35,499 bases of DNA from a virus. The DNA is taken from positions 1-35,499 of IMG/VR virus record IMGVR_UViG_3300025154_000271; one strand, given 5' to 3'. Below are positions 1 through 7,933 of this stretch, piece after piece. Both the position numbers and the translations under genes were made by a program. Positions within the stretch are counted from its first letter, which is position 1. Each line of letters opens with the position of its first letter. Below the pieces are notes generated by a model. That model made no database searches. It was not told the DNA's origin and worked only from the letters and a program-made list of their open reading frames with translations.

Positions 1-187
1 TCCTGAACGCCGCGGTGCCGGTGATGCGCACGGCGGCGTTCAGGATGCGCTCGGCCTGCCCGGACATGAGCACGCACGGGATGTTCGCGTCGCCATAGCC
101 GCCCGAGGACTTGTCATCCCACGTCGGGGTGCCGTCGAGCGCGAGATCGAAAGGCTCCCGGCCTACGGGTGTCACCGTGACTATCAT
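1..187 (-). CDS. Distal tail protein, N-terminal part (gene crosses the contig ends)
   Basis: This is the first part of the tail gene that continues at 34118-35499. The ATG is at 185-187 and overlaps the TGA of the upstream tail gene (184-186) as ATGA, so the two are translationally coupled. Joined through the circular overlap, the protein is about 477 aa, starting MIVTVTPVGREPF. Bases 1-9 do not match the circular continuation and are not part of the gene. The function is discussed at the 34118 entry. Confidence 0.8.
   Translation of the reverse strand, partial: MIVTVTPVGREPFDLALDGTPTWDDKSSGGYGDANIPCVLMSGQAERILNAAVRITGTAAFR
10..135. repeat. Terminal direct overlap, left copy (126 bp)
   Basis: Bases 10-135 are identical to 35374-35499 and the two copies join one open reading frame without a break. 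This is the usual sign of a circular assembly, or a circularly permuted or terminally redundant molecule, closed at about 35,364 bp. The overlap length is close to an assembly k-mer, so it is more likely an assembly overlap than a biological terminal repeat. That last point is inference. Confidence 0.93.
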
Positions 188-1971
188 TGGTTCGTCTCGC
201 TTCCGAGTGCGGCGTACCGTCCCACGACGGTCGCCAGGTAGGTGCCGTTGCCGGGCTTGGCCGCCGCGGGGGTGTGCGCAACGCTGACGACGCGGTTCGT
301 GACTCCCGGCCAGAACATGATGGACCCGAAGCGCCGCACGGTCGAGAGCACCGATGGCCCGATGCCGTCGGCGTCCGCCCAGAAGATGTTGCGGTCCTTC
401 TCCAGATGGGCATTGTTCGCGATGTAGATGCCCTCGGCGGCGGTCGTGGCGCTCGCGGGTGTCCAGATGACCGCACCGTAGGCGGTGGGCACGCGGATAG
501 CGAAGTCGATTTGCGCGACCTTGCTTGCGGCGGCGGTGTCTGCGGCCTGCACGCCGATGGCCGAGTTGAAGCCGAGCTCCGTCTGCCCGTACACCTTGAA
601 GGTGAGGTCGTCGCCTGCGGATTCACCACTGCCGTAGTCAGGGGTCGTGAGAGCGCCAGCGGCGTAGTCACCGTTGGAATAGGCAAAGCCAATCGTGAAT
701 GCTGATGCCGCTACTAGCTGAATCTTGAACGACCACGTTTCTGAGGCTGATACCGCAACGGGTGTTAGAAGTTCGATCTTGTGTGTGCCAGCCGTCAGGT
801 CTGAATCCTGTAGCTGATGTGTTAGTTGCAGCACGTTCGATGCGTTATAGACCTTGATGCTCTTGTTTGATGAAAGCGTCGAACTAGCTTCAGCGTCTAC
901 GGTGTATTCGATGGCCGTGATCTGCCCGGCGAACGATGCGAACGTTTGATGGACCATGAGTGTTTGTGACGTCCCGCTCGACGCCGATGTGAGCGTCAGT
1001 GTGCCATCGTCCACCGTGTTCTCGGCGAGGGAGGACTCTGCCGTCCAACCGCTCCCGGTCTCAACGTCCGGCACCGCGCCTGCTGGCACGTCCATGATGC
1101 CGAGCGCCGTGACCTCGAAGCCCTGCCCGTTGTCGAGCGTGGCGGCCACGGGATCCCCGTAGACGGTGGTGGATCTCGCCATCGCCGCACCCGTGACGGA
1201 TGACCACGCGCGGAAGCTCACGGTGGTATGTGCGGTCGCGGTGTTCTCGATACGCGCGAACACGTAGTGCGGACCGCGGTTGTCGGCGGTACTGATGTTC
1301 GGCGGCGTGGCGATGGTCGCCGGGGTCGCGGTGAGCGATGCGCTGTTGGCGCTCTCGGCATCCCCGAGGGCGTTCGCGTCTGCGGCACCCAAGTAGTCGT
1401 CCAGCGGGTCGTAGCCGCTCGCAGGCTCGGGCCAGAGCCCGAGGGCCGCGCCGGTCACAGCTTGGGCGAACGTCGCTTTGAGCGTCGTGAGGGCGGGCAC
1501 GTCGGGGTCGCCGGGAACGGCGCTCTCGTCCACGCCGGGGAAGTCCACCGTGCCGACGCACGGGACGGTCTGTGCGGCGTAGGTGACACCGGCATCGTAG
1601 GCGTAGTGGCGGGTCGCCGAGCACTCGGACTTGATGAAGCCGCCCGCCGCACGGGACTTGAGCGACGGTGCCGTGAGCTCGCACCACTTCGCGGTCGCCG
1701 AGTCCTCAGCCCACGTGAGGATAGCGCCCTGTTGCCAGAGCGCCGAGAGCGCGAGCAGCGTCCCCGAGCCCTTGATGACGACCGTGAACCCGAGCGGTGT
1801 CTCGCCTACCACGTCACCGATGAACGACCGCGGGTCGCCACCGGCCGCAAGGTGCTTGACGTACGCGGTCGTGTACGGACAGCGCGGGAGCTTCCAGCTC
1901 TCGATGCCGTAGTCGCCCGACACGAGGTCGAGCGTGGCCCCGCCGTAGGAGAGGGTAGCGGTGGTGAGCAT
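184..1971 (-). CDS. Distal tail (Dit-like) / minor tail protein with inserted sugar-binding-like domain
   Basis: The 595-aa protein is encoded directly after the tape measure gene, the usual place for the distal tail protein that builds the tail tip. The first 140 residues (MLTTATLSYGGATLDL onward) look like a beta-rich tail-hub domain. The middle and C-terminal parts are rich in Ala, Thr and Ser and look like beta-sandwich adhesion modules. Around residues 335-445 (about 640-960 bp) base composition drops sharply: hand counts give 45-53% GC in 60-base lines there, against 72% at 1141-1200. This suggests an acquired domain. No separate tail-fibre gene is seen, so this gene is a candidate receptor binder. 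I do not recognise a named family over the full length; the role is inferred from position. Confidence 0.65.
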   Translation of the reverse strand: MLTTATLSYGGATLDLVSGDYGIESWKLPRCPYTTAYVKHLAAGGDPRSFIGDVVGETPLGFTVVIKGSGTLLALSALWQQGAILTWAEDSATAKWCELTAPSLKSRAAGGFIKSECSATRHYAYDAGVTYAAQTVPCVGTVDFPGVDESAVPGDPDVPALTTLKATFAQAVTGAALGLWPEPASGYDPLDDYLGAADANALGDAESANSASLTATPATIATPPNISTADNRGPHYVFARIENTATAHTTVSFRAWSSVTGAAMARSTTVYGDPVAATLDNGQGFEVTALGIMDVPAGAVPDVETGSGWTAESSLAENTVDDGTLTLTSASSGTSQTLMVHQTFASFAGQITAIEYTVDAEASSTLSSNKSIKVYNASNVLQLTHQLQDSDLTAGTHKIELLTPVAVSASETWSFKIQLVAASAFTIGFAYSNGDYAAGALTTPDYGSGESAGDDLTFKVYGQTELGFNSAIGVQAADTAAASKVAQIDFAIRVPTAYGAVIWTPASATTAAEGIYIANNAHLEKDRNIFWADADGIGPSVLSTVRRFGSIMFWPGVTNRVVSVAHTPAAAKPGNGTYLATVVGRYAALGSETNQ

Positions 1972-1981
1972 TTGAGACTCC

Positions 1982-3700
1982 CTACATCCCAGGGCGGGCT
2001 TGAGCGGCGAGCACGTTGGCGAAGCCTTGTTCGACGGCCGCTGTCACGAACGGCGCATCCTCGCGGGACGCGATGACATCGCCATTCCACGTGATCTGCG
2101 TGCCGCCGCCACTCACGCCGAGGTCGGAGAGCAGGTTGCGCGTGAGGCGAAGCGCCTGCGGGCGATACTGCGCACCCGTGGGGATGGTGTACTCGGGGCC
2201 GTCCTCACCCCAGAGATGCACCTGCGGGATGCCGGGGTTGTATGCGCCCTCGGCGTTCGGCGTGATGCCCTTGTAGCCGCTCGGGACTCCCGCCGAACCA
2301 CCGGCCGTCCCAAACGTGCGTTTGCTCGCGTCGTACATGCTGCCGATCTGCGCGGCGGCCTCACGGGCGCGGTCACGGATGCCCGCAAGCCACGCCTCGT
2401 ACTGCTTCTGCGTGGCGATGCCCGCGAGCGTCGTGCCGAGTTCCTGCTCCTTCGCCGTGAGGTCGGCTGCGGCATCCCCGGCCGCCCAGTTCGCATCCTC
2501 CATGCGCAACGCGGCCTTCTGCGCCTCATCGCTCTCTACGCCGTGCTCGGCGACGGCTTCGTTGTAGGCCGTGAGCGCGTCTTTGGCGGCGAATGCAGCC
2601 GTCGAGGCGTTGTTCTGGAGTTCGGCGAGCGTGCGCTCCTTGCCCGAGAGTTCGTCGGCGGCGACCATCGTGCCGTTCATCGCTCGTGTAAGGTCGTCCT
2701 GCTCGATCGCTGCTTCATCAGTGGCGGCGGCGAGGTCTTCGGTGGCGTACTGGCACCCCCGCACGACCTGCGTAGAACCTGCGATGAACACGTCACCCTC
2801 GGCGATGGTGTCCTGGAACTCGCGAAAGCTCGTGGTCGCCGCGGAACCGGACTCGGCCCACGCGTCCCACTGCAGGCGGACCTGCTCGTTGTTGCTCCAC
2901 GCGGCGCCGATCTCGTAGAAGAAGTCGAATACCGCTTCTCCCGCTCCACGGATGGCCTCGCCTGCATCCTTCGCGGCGGGCTCCATCCTGGTGAGCGCGG
3001 AGGACAACTCGTTGATGTCTGCCGCCGAGTCGCCGACAAGCCCCTCGCCGAACGCTTCCTTCAGGTTCTCGACGGCTATCTCGGTGCCCTCCATCGCACC
3101 CGTGAGCGTGTTCGCGTAGGCTTCGGCTTGGCCCGCATACTTCTGGCGGATCGCGGCGAGATACTCTTCTTTCGTCGCGTTCTCGCCGAGGATGATACCC
3201 ATCTTTCGGGCGGCGATGAAGTTACCCGCTTCGATTTTCGCTACCATCACGGCGGCGGCGGCAAGACCCATCTTTCTGCCGCGTGCGAGGTCCGTCACCA
3301 TCGCCAGGTCGTTCATCGCGGTCGAGGTCGAGCCGGTCGTCTGCGTCAATGTCGCCAGCGCGTCTTGCAGGTCCTCATCGTCGTAGGCAGACTTGCGCAT
3401 CGCGTCACTGACGGTCGAATCCAGCACCTCGGCCAACGCCTCGTAGCTCTCGCCGGTCGCGTTGACAGCCGCCTCTAGGCGCACGGCCGATACCTCGGCG
3501 GCGGCGTAGGCTTTGACCGAAGCCACGCCCATCGCCACGGCGGCGGAGCCGATAGCGGCCAGAGACACCCCGACTTTGCTCCCGACGCCCATGATGCCCT
3601 TGGCGCTCTTGCCGACAGCGCCGTCCACCTCAGACGCCGCCCGCTTCGCCGAGGACGCATCCCCGAGAAACTTGAGTATGAGTCGCTGCTCGTCAGCCAC
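1982..3700 (-). CDS. Tail tape measure protein
   Basis: The 572-aa protein sets tail length and is probably ejected with the DNA. It starts at a GTG (3698-3700) behind TAGGAG, just after the end of the frameshifted chaperone. The N-terminus (MADEQRLILKFLGDASSAKR) and the alanine-rich helix with a hydrophobic stretch near residues 40-65 are typical. A long Ala/Glu coiled-coil-like region spans about residues 330-440. The C-terminal 90 residues, rich in Gly and Pro (GEDGPEYTIPTGAQ), match the common tape-measure tail end. At about 0.15 nm per residue the tail would be near 85 nm, which is short for a siphovirus. Position between chaperone and distal tail gene supports the call. Confidence 0.88.
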   Translation of the reverse strand: MADEQRLILKFLGDASSAKRAASEVDGAVGKSAKGIMGVGSKVGVSLAAIGSAAVAMGVASVKAYAAAEVSAVRLEAAVNATGESYEALAEVLDSTVSDAMRKSAYDDEDLQDALATLTQTTGSTSTAMNDLAMVTDLARGRKMGLAAAAVMVAKIEAGNFIAARKMGIILGENATKEEYLAAIRQKYAGQAEAYANTLTGAMEGTEIAVENLKEAFGEGLVGDSAADINELSSALTRMEPAAKDAGEAIRGAGEAVFDFFYEIGAAWSNNEQVRLQWDAWAESGSAATTSFREFQDTIAEGDVFIAGSTQVVRGCQYATEDLAAATDEAAIEQDDLTRAMNGTMVAADELSGKERTLAELQNNASTAAFAAKDALTAYNEAVAEHGVESDEAQKAALRMEDANWAAGDAAADLTAKEQELGTTLAGIATQKQYEAWLAGIRDRAREAAAQIGSMYDASKRTFGTAGGSAGVPSGYKGITPNAEGAYNPGIPQVHLWGEDGPEYTIPTGAQYRPQALRLTRNLLSDLGVSGGGTQITWNGDVIASREDAPFVTAAVEQGFANVLAAQARPGM

Positions 3701-3709
3701 GATGGGCTC

Positions 3710-4227
3710 CTACCTCTGGGCGTTCGGTGACATCATGCGTACTTCGCCACGCTCTGCCGACTCACGGATGGTCCGGTGGTCGCGTACGAGCCCCCGCAGA
3801 TCACCGGGGGACATGCGCCACGCTACCGGGAAGGGGATGCCGAGGACTTCCGACCCGGCGAGCGCTTCTCGGCGCCAGGTCGGGGCGTAGGAGGGACGGC
3901 ATCGGCGACCGGCTCCTCATCGTCTTCGGCCGCGTCCTCATCGGCGAACGATGCGTTCCACAGCTCGTCCGTGATGTCCGCGACGTGCTTGTGCTGCGGC
4001 GTCGGGATGATCTCGGCGGCCTCGCGGAAGCCCCACTCCTTGCGCGGTTCACCGTTCGGGCCGTCTTCCTCGGCCTCGGAGAGCAGCGCCGCGAGAACGG
4101 CCACGGTCTGCGAGGCGGGGGTGACGGCACCCCACCAGCGCTGAAGCTTCTGCGAGTACGCGATGCCCCAATACGAAAGCGGCTTGAGCCGGTGCGGCCC
4201 GTCTTTCAGTACGAGTACCTTCTCCAT
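3710..4227 (-). CDS. Tail assembly chaperone, -1 frameshift product (G-T type)
   Basis: This is the longer product made if ribosomes move to the -1 frame near the end of the 3823-4227 gene. The -1 frame is open from after a TGA in the DDEE-coding stretch (about 3910) to the TAG at 3710-3712. It encodes a protein-like tail, SYAPTWRREALAGSEVLGIP..., then a segment with WRMSPGDLRGLVRDH and ending MMSPNAQR. It has no good start of its own and fills the gap up to the tape measure GTG. This arrangement (short chaperone, frameshifted extension, tape measure) is the standard long-tail phage layout, as in lambda G/GT. The exact slip site is uncertain. Confidence 0.7.
3823..4227 (-). CDS. Tail assembly chaperone (G-like)
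   Basis: This 134-aa protein (MEKVLVLKDGPHRLKPLSYW...) lies between the major tail protein and tape measure genes. The family chaperones the tape measure and recruits tail-tube subunits. The ATG is preceded by GAGGAGGCACTGACTC. The acidic stretch near residues 95-108 and the basic, proline-rich end, stopped by TAG at 3823-3825, fit the zero-frame product. The last codons overlap the -1 extension described above. The call rests on position, size and the frameshift arrangement more than on sequence recognition. Confidence 0.75.
   Translation of the reverse strand: MEKVLVLKDGPHRLKPLSYWGIAYSQKLQRWWGAVTPASQTVAVLAALLSEAEEDGPNGEPRKEWGFREAAEIIPTPQHKHVADITDELWNASFADEDAAEDDEEPVADAVPPTPRPGAEKRSPGRKSSASPSR
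3889..3895 (-). other. Candidate -1 frameshift site
   Basis: On the minus strand this reads CCCTCCT, in the zero frame GTC CCT CCT. A tRNA on CCT can re-pair with CCC after a one-base slip. It lies in the only permissible window: after the last -1-frame stop (about 3910) and before the zero-frame stop (3823). A Shine-Dalgarno-like GAGGAG lies 17 nt upstream. It is not a canonical X-XXY-YYZ heptamer, so the position is tentative. Confidence 0.35.
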
Positions 4228-4256
4228 GAGTCAGTGCCTCCTCATCGAATCCGGGG

Positions 4257-4284
4257 GACGGGACAGGGGCACTCCCGCCCCGTC
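4257..4284 (-). other. Hairpin between major tail protein and chaperone genes
   Basis: The 79-bp gap after the major tail gene holds GACGGG/CCCGTC arms enclosing a GGG-AGTG-CCC inner hairpin on the minus strand. No T run follows, so this is not a standard terminator. It could reduce read-through or protect the abundant tail-protein message. Its function is inferred. Confidence 0.4.
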
Positions 4285-4306
4285 ACCCCGAAACTGAACG
4301 TGAACG

Positions 4307-5143
4307 CTAGGCGCCCGTGGTAAAGTCCGTCGAGTACGATGCCGCGAGCTTGTTGCCCGCAACGTCGCGCACGCCCTTGATGACGGTCGGGTGATACTGC
4401 GTGGTGGCCGCCCATGCGGCGGTCGGCGTGAAGCGGACGATGGTGCATTCGGCGTTGTAGATCGCCACGGTGCCCGCCTTGATGGTGCCGGTGACGTCGT
4501 GGACCATGAAGTGCTCATCGTTCACGTCGTCGCTGCGGATGGCCTCGCTAAACGTCCAGTCCACGACGGTCGTGACTGCCTTATCGACAGCGGCGGCCTC
4601 ATCGGCCGGGCTCACGCTTGAGATCGTCGGCGGCGTTGTGTCACTCCCGCCGGCGGTCGTCAGGTAGTAGTTCTGCCCCGTCGACGCCGTGGTGTCGTAC
4701 AGCACCTCGGCAGTGATGGTGAGCTTGTTCTGCGTGCGCGACTGCTTCCACTCGCTGAAGTCCGCGAACACGACCTTGTTGAGCTTGAGCGTGTGCTCGA
4801 GCCCATCGGCGAACAGCCCCGTGACGTATGCGACCTTCTCCGTGAGCGCTCCGATGCCACCGGCGAACTGGAGTTCGTCGCCTGATGTCGCTACACCGAT
4901 CGCGTATTGAAGCTGCGTCGCACCGATCGACGTGAGGCCGGTGAACGTCACGACAACGCGCGGCGAATGTGCGCTCGCGGCAACCCGTGCCCCGAGCACC
5001 GATGCGTTCTCGGCGTACTCCACCGAACGCTCCGGCGCGATCGTGACCTCTTCGGCCGGACCTATCGAGGTACATGCCCCCTGTGCGGCGCCATAGGCCC
5101 CGACCAGGATATCCGAAACCTGCCTGACTACTTCGTTTGCCAT
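4307..5143 (-). CDS. Major tail protein with C-terminal Ig-like domain
   Basis: This 278-aa tail-tube subunit lies directly upstream of the chaperone genes and downstream of the tail terminator. Residues 1-165 form the tube-like domain (MANEVVRQVSDILVGAYGA..., VTIAPERSVEYAENASVLG, FADFSEWKQSRTQNKLT). From about residue 168 (DTTPPTISSVSPADEAAAVD) a bacterial Ig-like module of the SbsA/Big_5 type follows, with its characteristic TFSEAI and GVRDVAGNKLA motifs, ending TDFTTGA. Such surface Ig domains decorate the tails of many siphophages and probably aid weak binding to host surfaces. Position and domain order make this a firm call. Confidence 0.85.
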   Translation of the reverse strand: MANEVVRQVSDILVGAYGAAQGACTSIGPAEEVTIAPERSVEYAENASVLGARVAASAHSPRVVVTFTGLTSIGATQLQYAIGVATSGDELQFAGGIGALTEKVAYVTGLFADGLEHTLKLNKVVFADFSEWKQSRTQNKLTITAEVLYDTTASTGQNYYLTTAGGSDTTPPTISSVSPADEAAAVDKAVTTVVDWTFSEAIRSDDVNDEHFMVHDVTGTIKAGTVAIYNAECTIVRFTPTAAWAATTQYHPTVIKGVRDVAGNKLAASYSTDFTTGA

Positions 5144-5159
5144 GCTCTCCCTGCTCCTC

Positions 5160-5615
5160 TCACAAGTCGGAACCCATCGTCATAACGACCTGGACGCCTA
5201 CAACGGCTACCCAGGTTTCGTCCTGCTGGTACGGCGGCGATTCATCCACGCTCATGATGGTCGTTGACCACGACCCGTCCGGCGACTCATAGCTGCCGAA
5301 CGTCCGCGTGAGCGCCGTCAACCACGCCTCCACCTTCGCCGCGAGCACCGCCGCGTCAGGGTCACGCTCGGCGACCATCACCCACCGCGTGAGCGCCGCG
5401 TACACACTGTCGCCGGTCACCGTGAGCGGACCCGATACCGGCGCGATCTCGGCGTGCGGATAGGCGTATTCGACCTGCTGCGAGCGGATCACGGATGCGA
5501 GGGTGTCAAGCGTCACCCCGTGGGCGGTCGCTATCGTCGCGCGGTGAGCTTCGAGTGTCGCGCCAAGCAGGAGTTCTATCCTGTCCGCGCTCTGCTTGAT
5601 GCCGTCGAATGCCAC
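5160..5615 (-). CDS. Probable tail terminator / tail completion protein
   Basis: This 151-aa protein lies between the neck gene and the major tail protein, where the protein that caps the tail tube is normally encoded. The GTG start (5613-5615) is behind TAGGGGG. An N-terminal amphipathic helix (MAFDGIKQSADRIELLLGAT) is followed by beta-rich sequence and WVAVVGVQVVMTM near the end, consistent with a lambda U / HK97 gp10-type fold. The assignment is from synteny and length; I do not recognise a diagnostic motif. Confidence 0.55.
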   Translation of the reverse strand: MAFDGIKQSADRIELLLGATLEAHRATIATAHGVTLDTLASVIRSQQVEYAYPHAEIAPVSGPLTVTGDSVYAALTRWVMVAERDPDAAVLAAKVEAWLTALTRTFGSYESPDGSWSTTIMSVDESPPYQQDETWVAVVGVQVVMTMGSDL

Positions 5616-5625
5616 GTGGTGCCCC

Positions 5626-6150
5626 CTAACTGAGCGCGAACGGCTTCATTCCGCTGCCGGACCACATCTTGCCCATGTTCCGGGCTGTCTCGCCGAGCGC
5701 CCGGCCGAATCCCGCCGACTCCTGCACCGCCGAGATGTCTATCAGCTTGCGGACCGGGAGATCCCCCGCGCCGCGCTGGTGATGTATCGCGTACTCGACG
5801 CCCGTGCCGATGCCCATCCACGTCGGGTGCGGCTCGTAGACATGCCCATCGCCGCCCATGAGCGACCCGCGAAGCGCGTTCGTGCGGACCATCAGCGGCA
5901 TCCCAGGATAGTGCTGCGCCTTCCAGGCCGCGTAATCCTTCGACAGTCCCGGCCACGCACCGCCTCGGCCGGCCGAACCCTCGCTCGAGAACTGTGCAAG
6001 CTCCGCGGCGTAGAACGCTTCTCGGAACGCATCCCACACCGGCCGCAAGTCCTCGAATGCGTGTTGCATCCGCCCGACAGCGACCCGGACCTGCTCCTCG
6101 CCGTCGATCTCTATCGAGAAGCCGCCTGTCGCCTTACCTCGCGCGGGCAT
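5626..6150 (-). CDS. Phage virion morphogenesis (Mu gpG / P2 gpS-like) neck protein
   Basis: The 174-aa protein shows the pattern of the virion morphogenesis family. There is an early helix (VGRMQHAFEDLRPVWDAFRE), then FSSEG...WPGLSKDYAAWKAQHYPG, LMVRTNALRGSL and GTGVEYAIHHQRGAGDLPVR, ending with an arginine-rich contact segment. In this family these stretches sit at the head-tail joining ring. It lies between the connector and the tail terminator, as expected. The start ATG (6148-6150) is immediately after the stop of the upstream gene. Confidence 0.78.
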   Translation of the reverse strand: MPARGKATGGFSIEIDGEEQVRVAVGRMQHAFEDLRPVWDAFREAFYAAELAQFSSEGSAGRGGAWPGLSKDYAAWKAQHYPGMPLMVRTNALRGSLMGGDGHVYEPHPTWMGIGTGVEYAIHHQRGAGDLPVRKLIDISAVQESAGFGRALGETARNMGKMWSGSGMKPFALS

Positions 6151-6663
6151 CTAGACCGGACCGCCAGAGAACGCGCCGCCGTGAGCGTCCACGAACTCAT
6201 CGGTGTTCGCCGTCGGGAACTTGGATGCCGCCGAGGATACCGCCGGCGTGTCTGCGATCGCGTAGGTCGATAGCCGCGTAGCGCCCGGGAGCGTCGCAGC
6301 GCCGCTAAAGATGAGCGCCAACACGTCCTCGGCTTGCTTGCGCCACACCTCGGCGACCTTCACGCGCCCGGCCTCGGGGTTCCGGCCGATGATGAGCCGT
6401 TCGAGCGCGTCTGCCGCGACCAGCCGGTCCGCACACGAGTCGAGGACGTTCAGCGCCTCGGCTCCCGTGACGGGTGTCGCGTAGCCAGCTGCTCCAAGCC
6501 GCACGTCGAGTGATGCCGAGAGCGCGTCGAGCGCGTCGGTCACGTCGGTACTCGTCACGGGCGATGATGCCGACAGCGTGATGGTCGGCTTGAGGAACGC
6601 CTGCACGCCCGCGAGCGTGCCGTAATAGCTGACCGCTATGTCTGTCTGCTCGGGGAACGTCAC
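6151..6663 (-). CDS. Head-tail connector (gp6-like adaptor)
   Basis: This 170-aa protein has a GTG start (6661-6663) that overlaps the preceding gene's TGA as GTGA. It is largely helical and Ala-rich (SSPVTSTDVTDALDALSASL, ALNVLDSCADRLVAADALER), which suits an adaptor ring below the portal. Position upstream of the morphogenesis protein supports this. The sequence match to a named family is not certain. Confidence 0.5.
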   Translation of the reverse strand: MTFPEQTDIAVSYYGTLAGVQAFLKPTITLSASSPVTSTDVTDALDALSASLDVRLGAAGYATPVTGAEALNVLDSCADRLVAADALERLIIGRNPEAGRVKVAEVWRKQAEDVLALIFSGAATLPGATRLSTYAIADTPAVSSAASKFPTANTDEFVDAHGGAFSGGPV

Positions 6664-7388
6664 GGTACGATCACCTCCTGTGTCACATCGTCCTTGTGCG
6701 CAAGCCTAGCCACGAGCACATACGTCGCTGCGTCCGGCAGGTCGATATACCAGCTACCGTTGCTCGCCACCGTCACGTTCGGCACCAGCGGCGTCGCGTA
6801 GGTGGTGTCCGTTGGCGCGTAGGCATCGATGACCGTGCCCGGCAGCAGCGTGCCGTAGGTCGCGCTCGTGATGCGCGTGTAGCCTGCGGGCGTGTCGTCG
6901 GTCGGAATCAGTCCGAGCAGCGTGAGCGCTTGGTCGATGAGCGCCTTGAGTGCCGCCAGCCCGCTGGTCGCCAGGTCGCGCACAGCTTCCGCGATGAGCG
7001 TCCGTGAGGCGGCTGCCACCACTACGCCGTCCGTGCCGGTATCCAGAAGGATGCTGCCCACGTTCCCGCCCACGACTGCCAGCGGAGTGAGCACGTCGTC
7101 TTGCGCGTGGTCGCATGTGTCCGCCCAGATGACCGCCGTTCCCGCCACCGTCGCCACCGTCGCCGCGATACGCATGTCCACGTCATCGCCCACAGAGAGC
7201 GCAGGGAGCGTGACTGCGGCCTTGTAGACGCCCGTGGTGATGTTCGTCACCGTGACCGTGGCGGCGTCTGCGGTGCCGTTGACGTAGAGCGTCCCTGTCG
7301 GCGTGGCGTCCGCGTCGGTCGGTGCTTTCGTGGCGGGGTGCGCGGTCGTGAAGATGCGCGTCACGGCCTGTCCTGATGCGATGCTCAC
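6660..7388 (-). CDS. Putative virion protein, beta-sandwich type
   Basis: I do not recognise this 242-aa protein. It is rich in Thr, Val and Ala, with no membrane segment. Residues 1-80 (TLYVNGTADAATVTVTNITT) and 155-242 (TSATYGTLLPGTVIDAYAPT, NGSWYIDLPDAATYVLVA) resemble beta-sandwich or carboxypeptidase-regulatory-like folds, joined by an Ala/Leu helix near residues 120-150. ATGA/GTGA overlaps on both sides tie it to the head-tail joining genes. It probably decorates the capsid or neck. Confidence 0.5.
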   Translation of the reverse strand: MSIASGQAVTRIFTTAHPATKAPTDADATPTGTLYVNGTADAATVTVTNITTGVYKAAVTLPALSVGDDVDMRIAATVATVAGTAVIWADTCDHAQDDVLTPLAVVGGNVGSILLDTGTDGVVVAAASRTLIAEAVRDLATSGLAALKALIDQALTLLGLIPTDDTPAGYTRITSATYGTLLPGTVIDAYAPTDTTYATPLVPNVTVASNGSWYIDLPDAATYVLVARLAHKDDVTQEVIVP

Positions 7389-7930
7389 AAGGCACCTCCG
7401 ATGACGGGATACTTGCCGTAGTAGTCGAAGTTGGCATCAGGCGAGAGGTACACGCCGTCCACGTCGAGGGTCACGGAGTCGCCCGTGTCGATGCCGTTGG
7501 CGATGACATAGAGGCGGGCGCGTGATGCCGTGGCAATGCCGAAGTACGCGGCGGGAATCCAGCGCCATGTGTCCGACGGTAGGTACAACGCGAACGGATT
7601 GTTTGAGAGATACCCGCCTGAAGCGTTGTAGACGTAGGTAGCCGTTGCAATATACGTGATGGCTCCTGCGACACGCACCCACACGCCGCCAGACAAGCCT
7701 GCGCCCTCTGCGACGCTACCAACAGCAGTCGTATCGCAGAAGATCCCCATATTTTTCCCGCTGTCGCTCGAACTCGTGTACGCGATGCGCTGCGCGTAAC
7801 TCCCAAACAGCCCCGCGACGCGGGAGGTCGTCGGCGTACCGCTCACGGTCTTGGTAAGTGTCCAGTTGTCAGCCAGGCCGTCAGCGTTCGTGTCAACCTC
7901 GAAGGATGGATTGAGGATAAGGTTAGCCAC
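7385..7930 (-). CDS. Putative virion protein, carbohydrate-binding (CBM4/9-like) fold
   Basis: This 181-aa protein opens with MANLILNPSFEVDTNADGLA, a hallmark opening of carbohydrate-binding jelly-roll modules (NxSFExxxxDGLxDxW). Later segments such as YAQRIAYTSSS and SRARLYVIANGIDTGDSVTL, and an end near LDVDGVYLSP, also fit this fold. It probably sits on the virion surface and binds host glycans. The GTG start is behind GAGGGGAAGTGAGCC. The domain call is by pattern; the virion role comes from the neighbourhood. Confidence 0.65.
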   Translation of the reverse strand: MANLILNPSFEVDTNADGLADNWTLTKTVSGTPTTSRVAGLFGSYAQRIAYTSSSDSGKNMGIFCDTTAVGSVAEGAGLSGGVWVRVAGAITYIATATYVYNASGGYLSNNPFALYLPSDTWRWIPAAYFGIATASRARLYVIANGIDTGDSVTLDVDGVYLSPDANFDYYGKYPVIGGAL

Positions 7931-7933
7931 GGC

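Noticed and set aside
2000-3478. Plus-strand open frame of 492 codons opposite the tape measure gene
   Set aside because: Antisense shadow with Arg/Gly-rich, low-complexity translation. The minus strand encodes a convincing tape measure protein.
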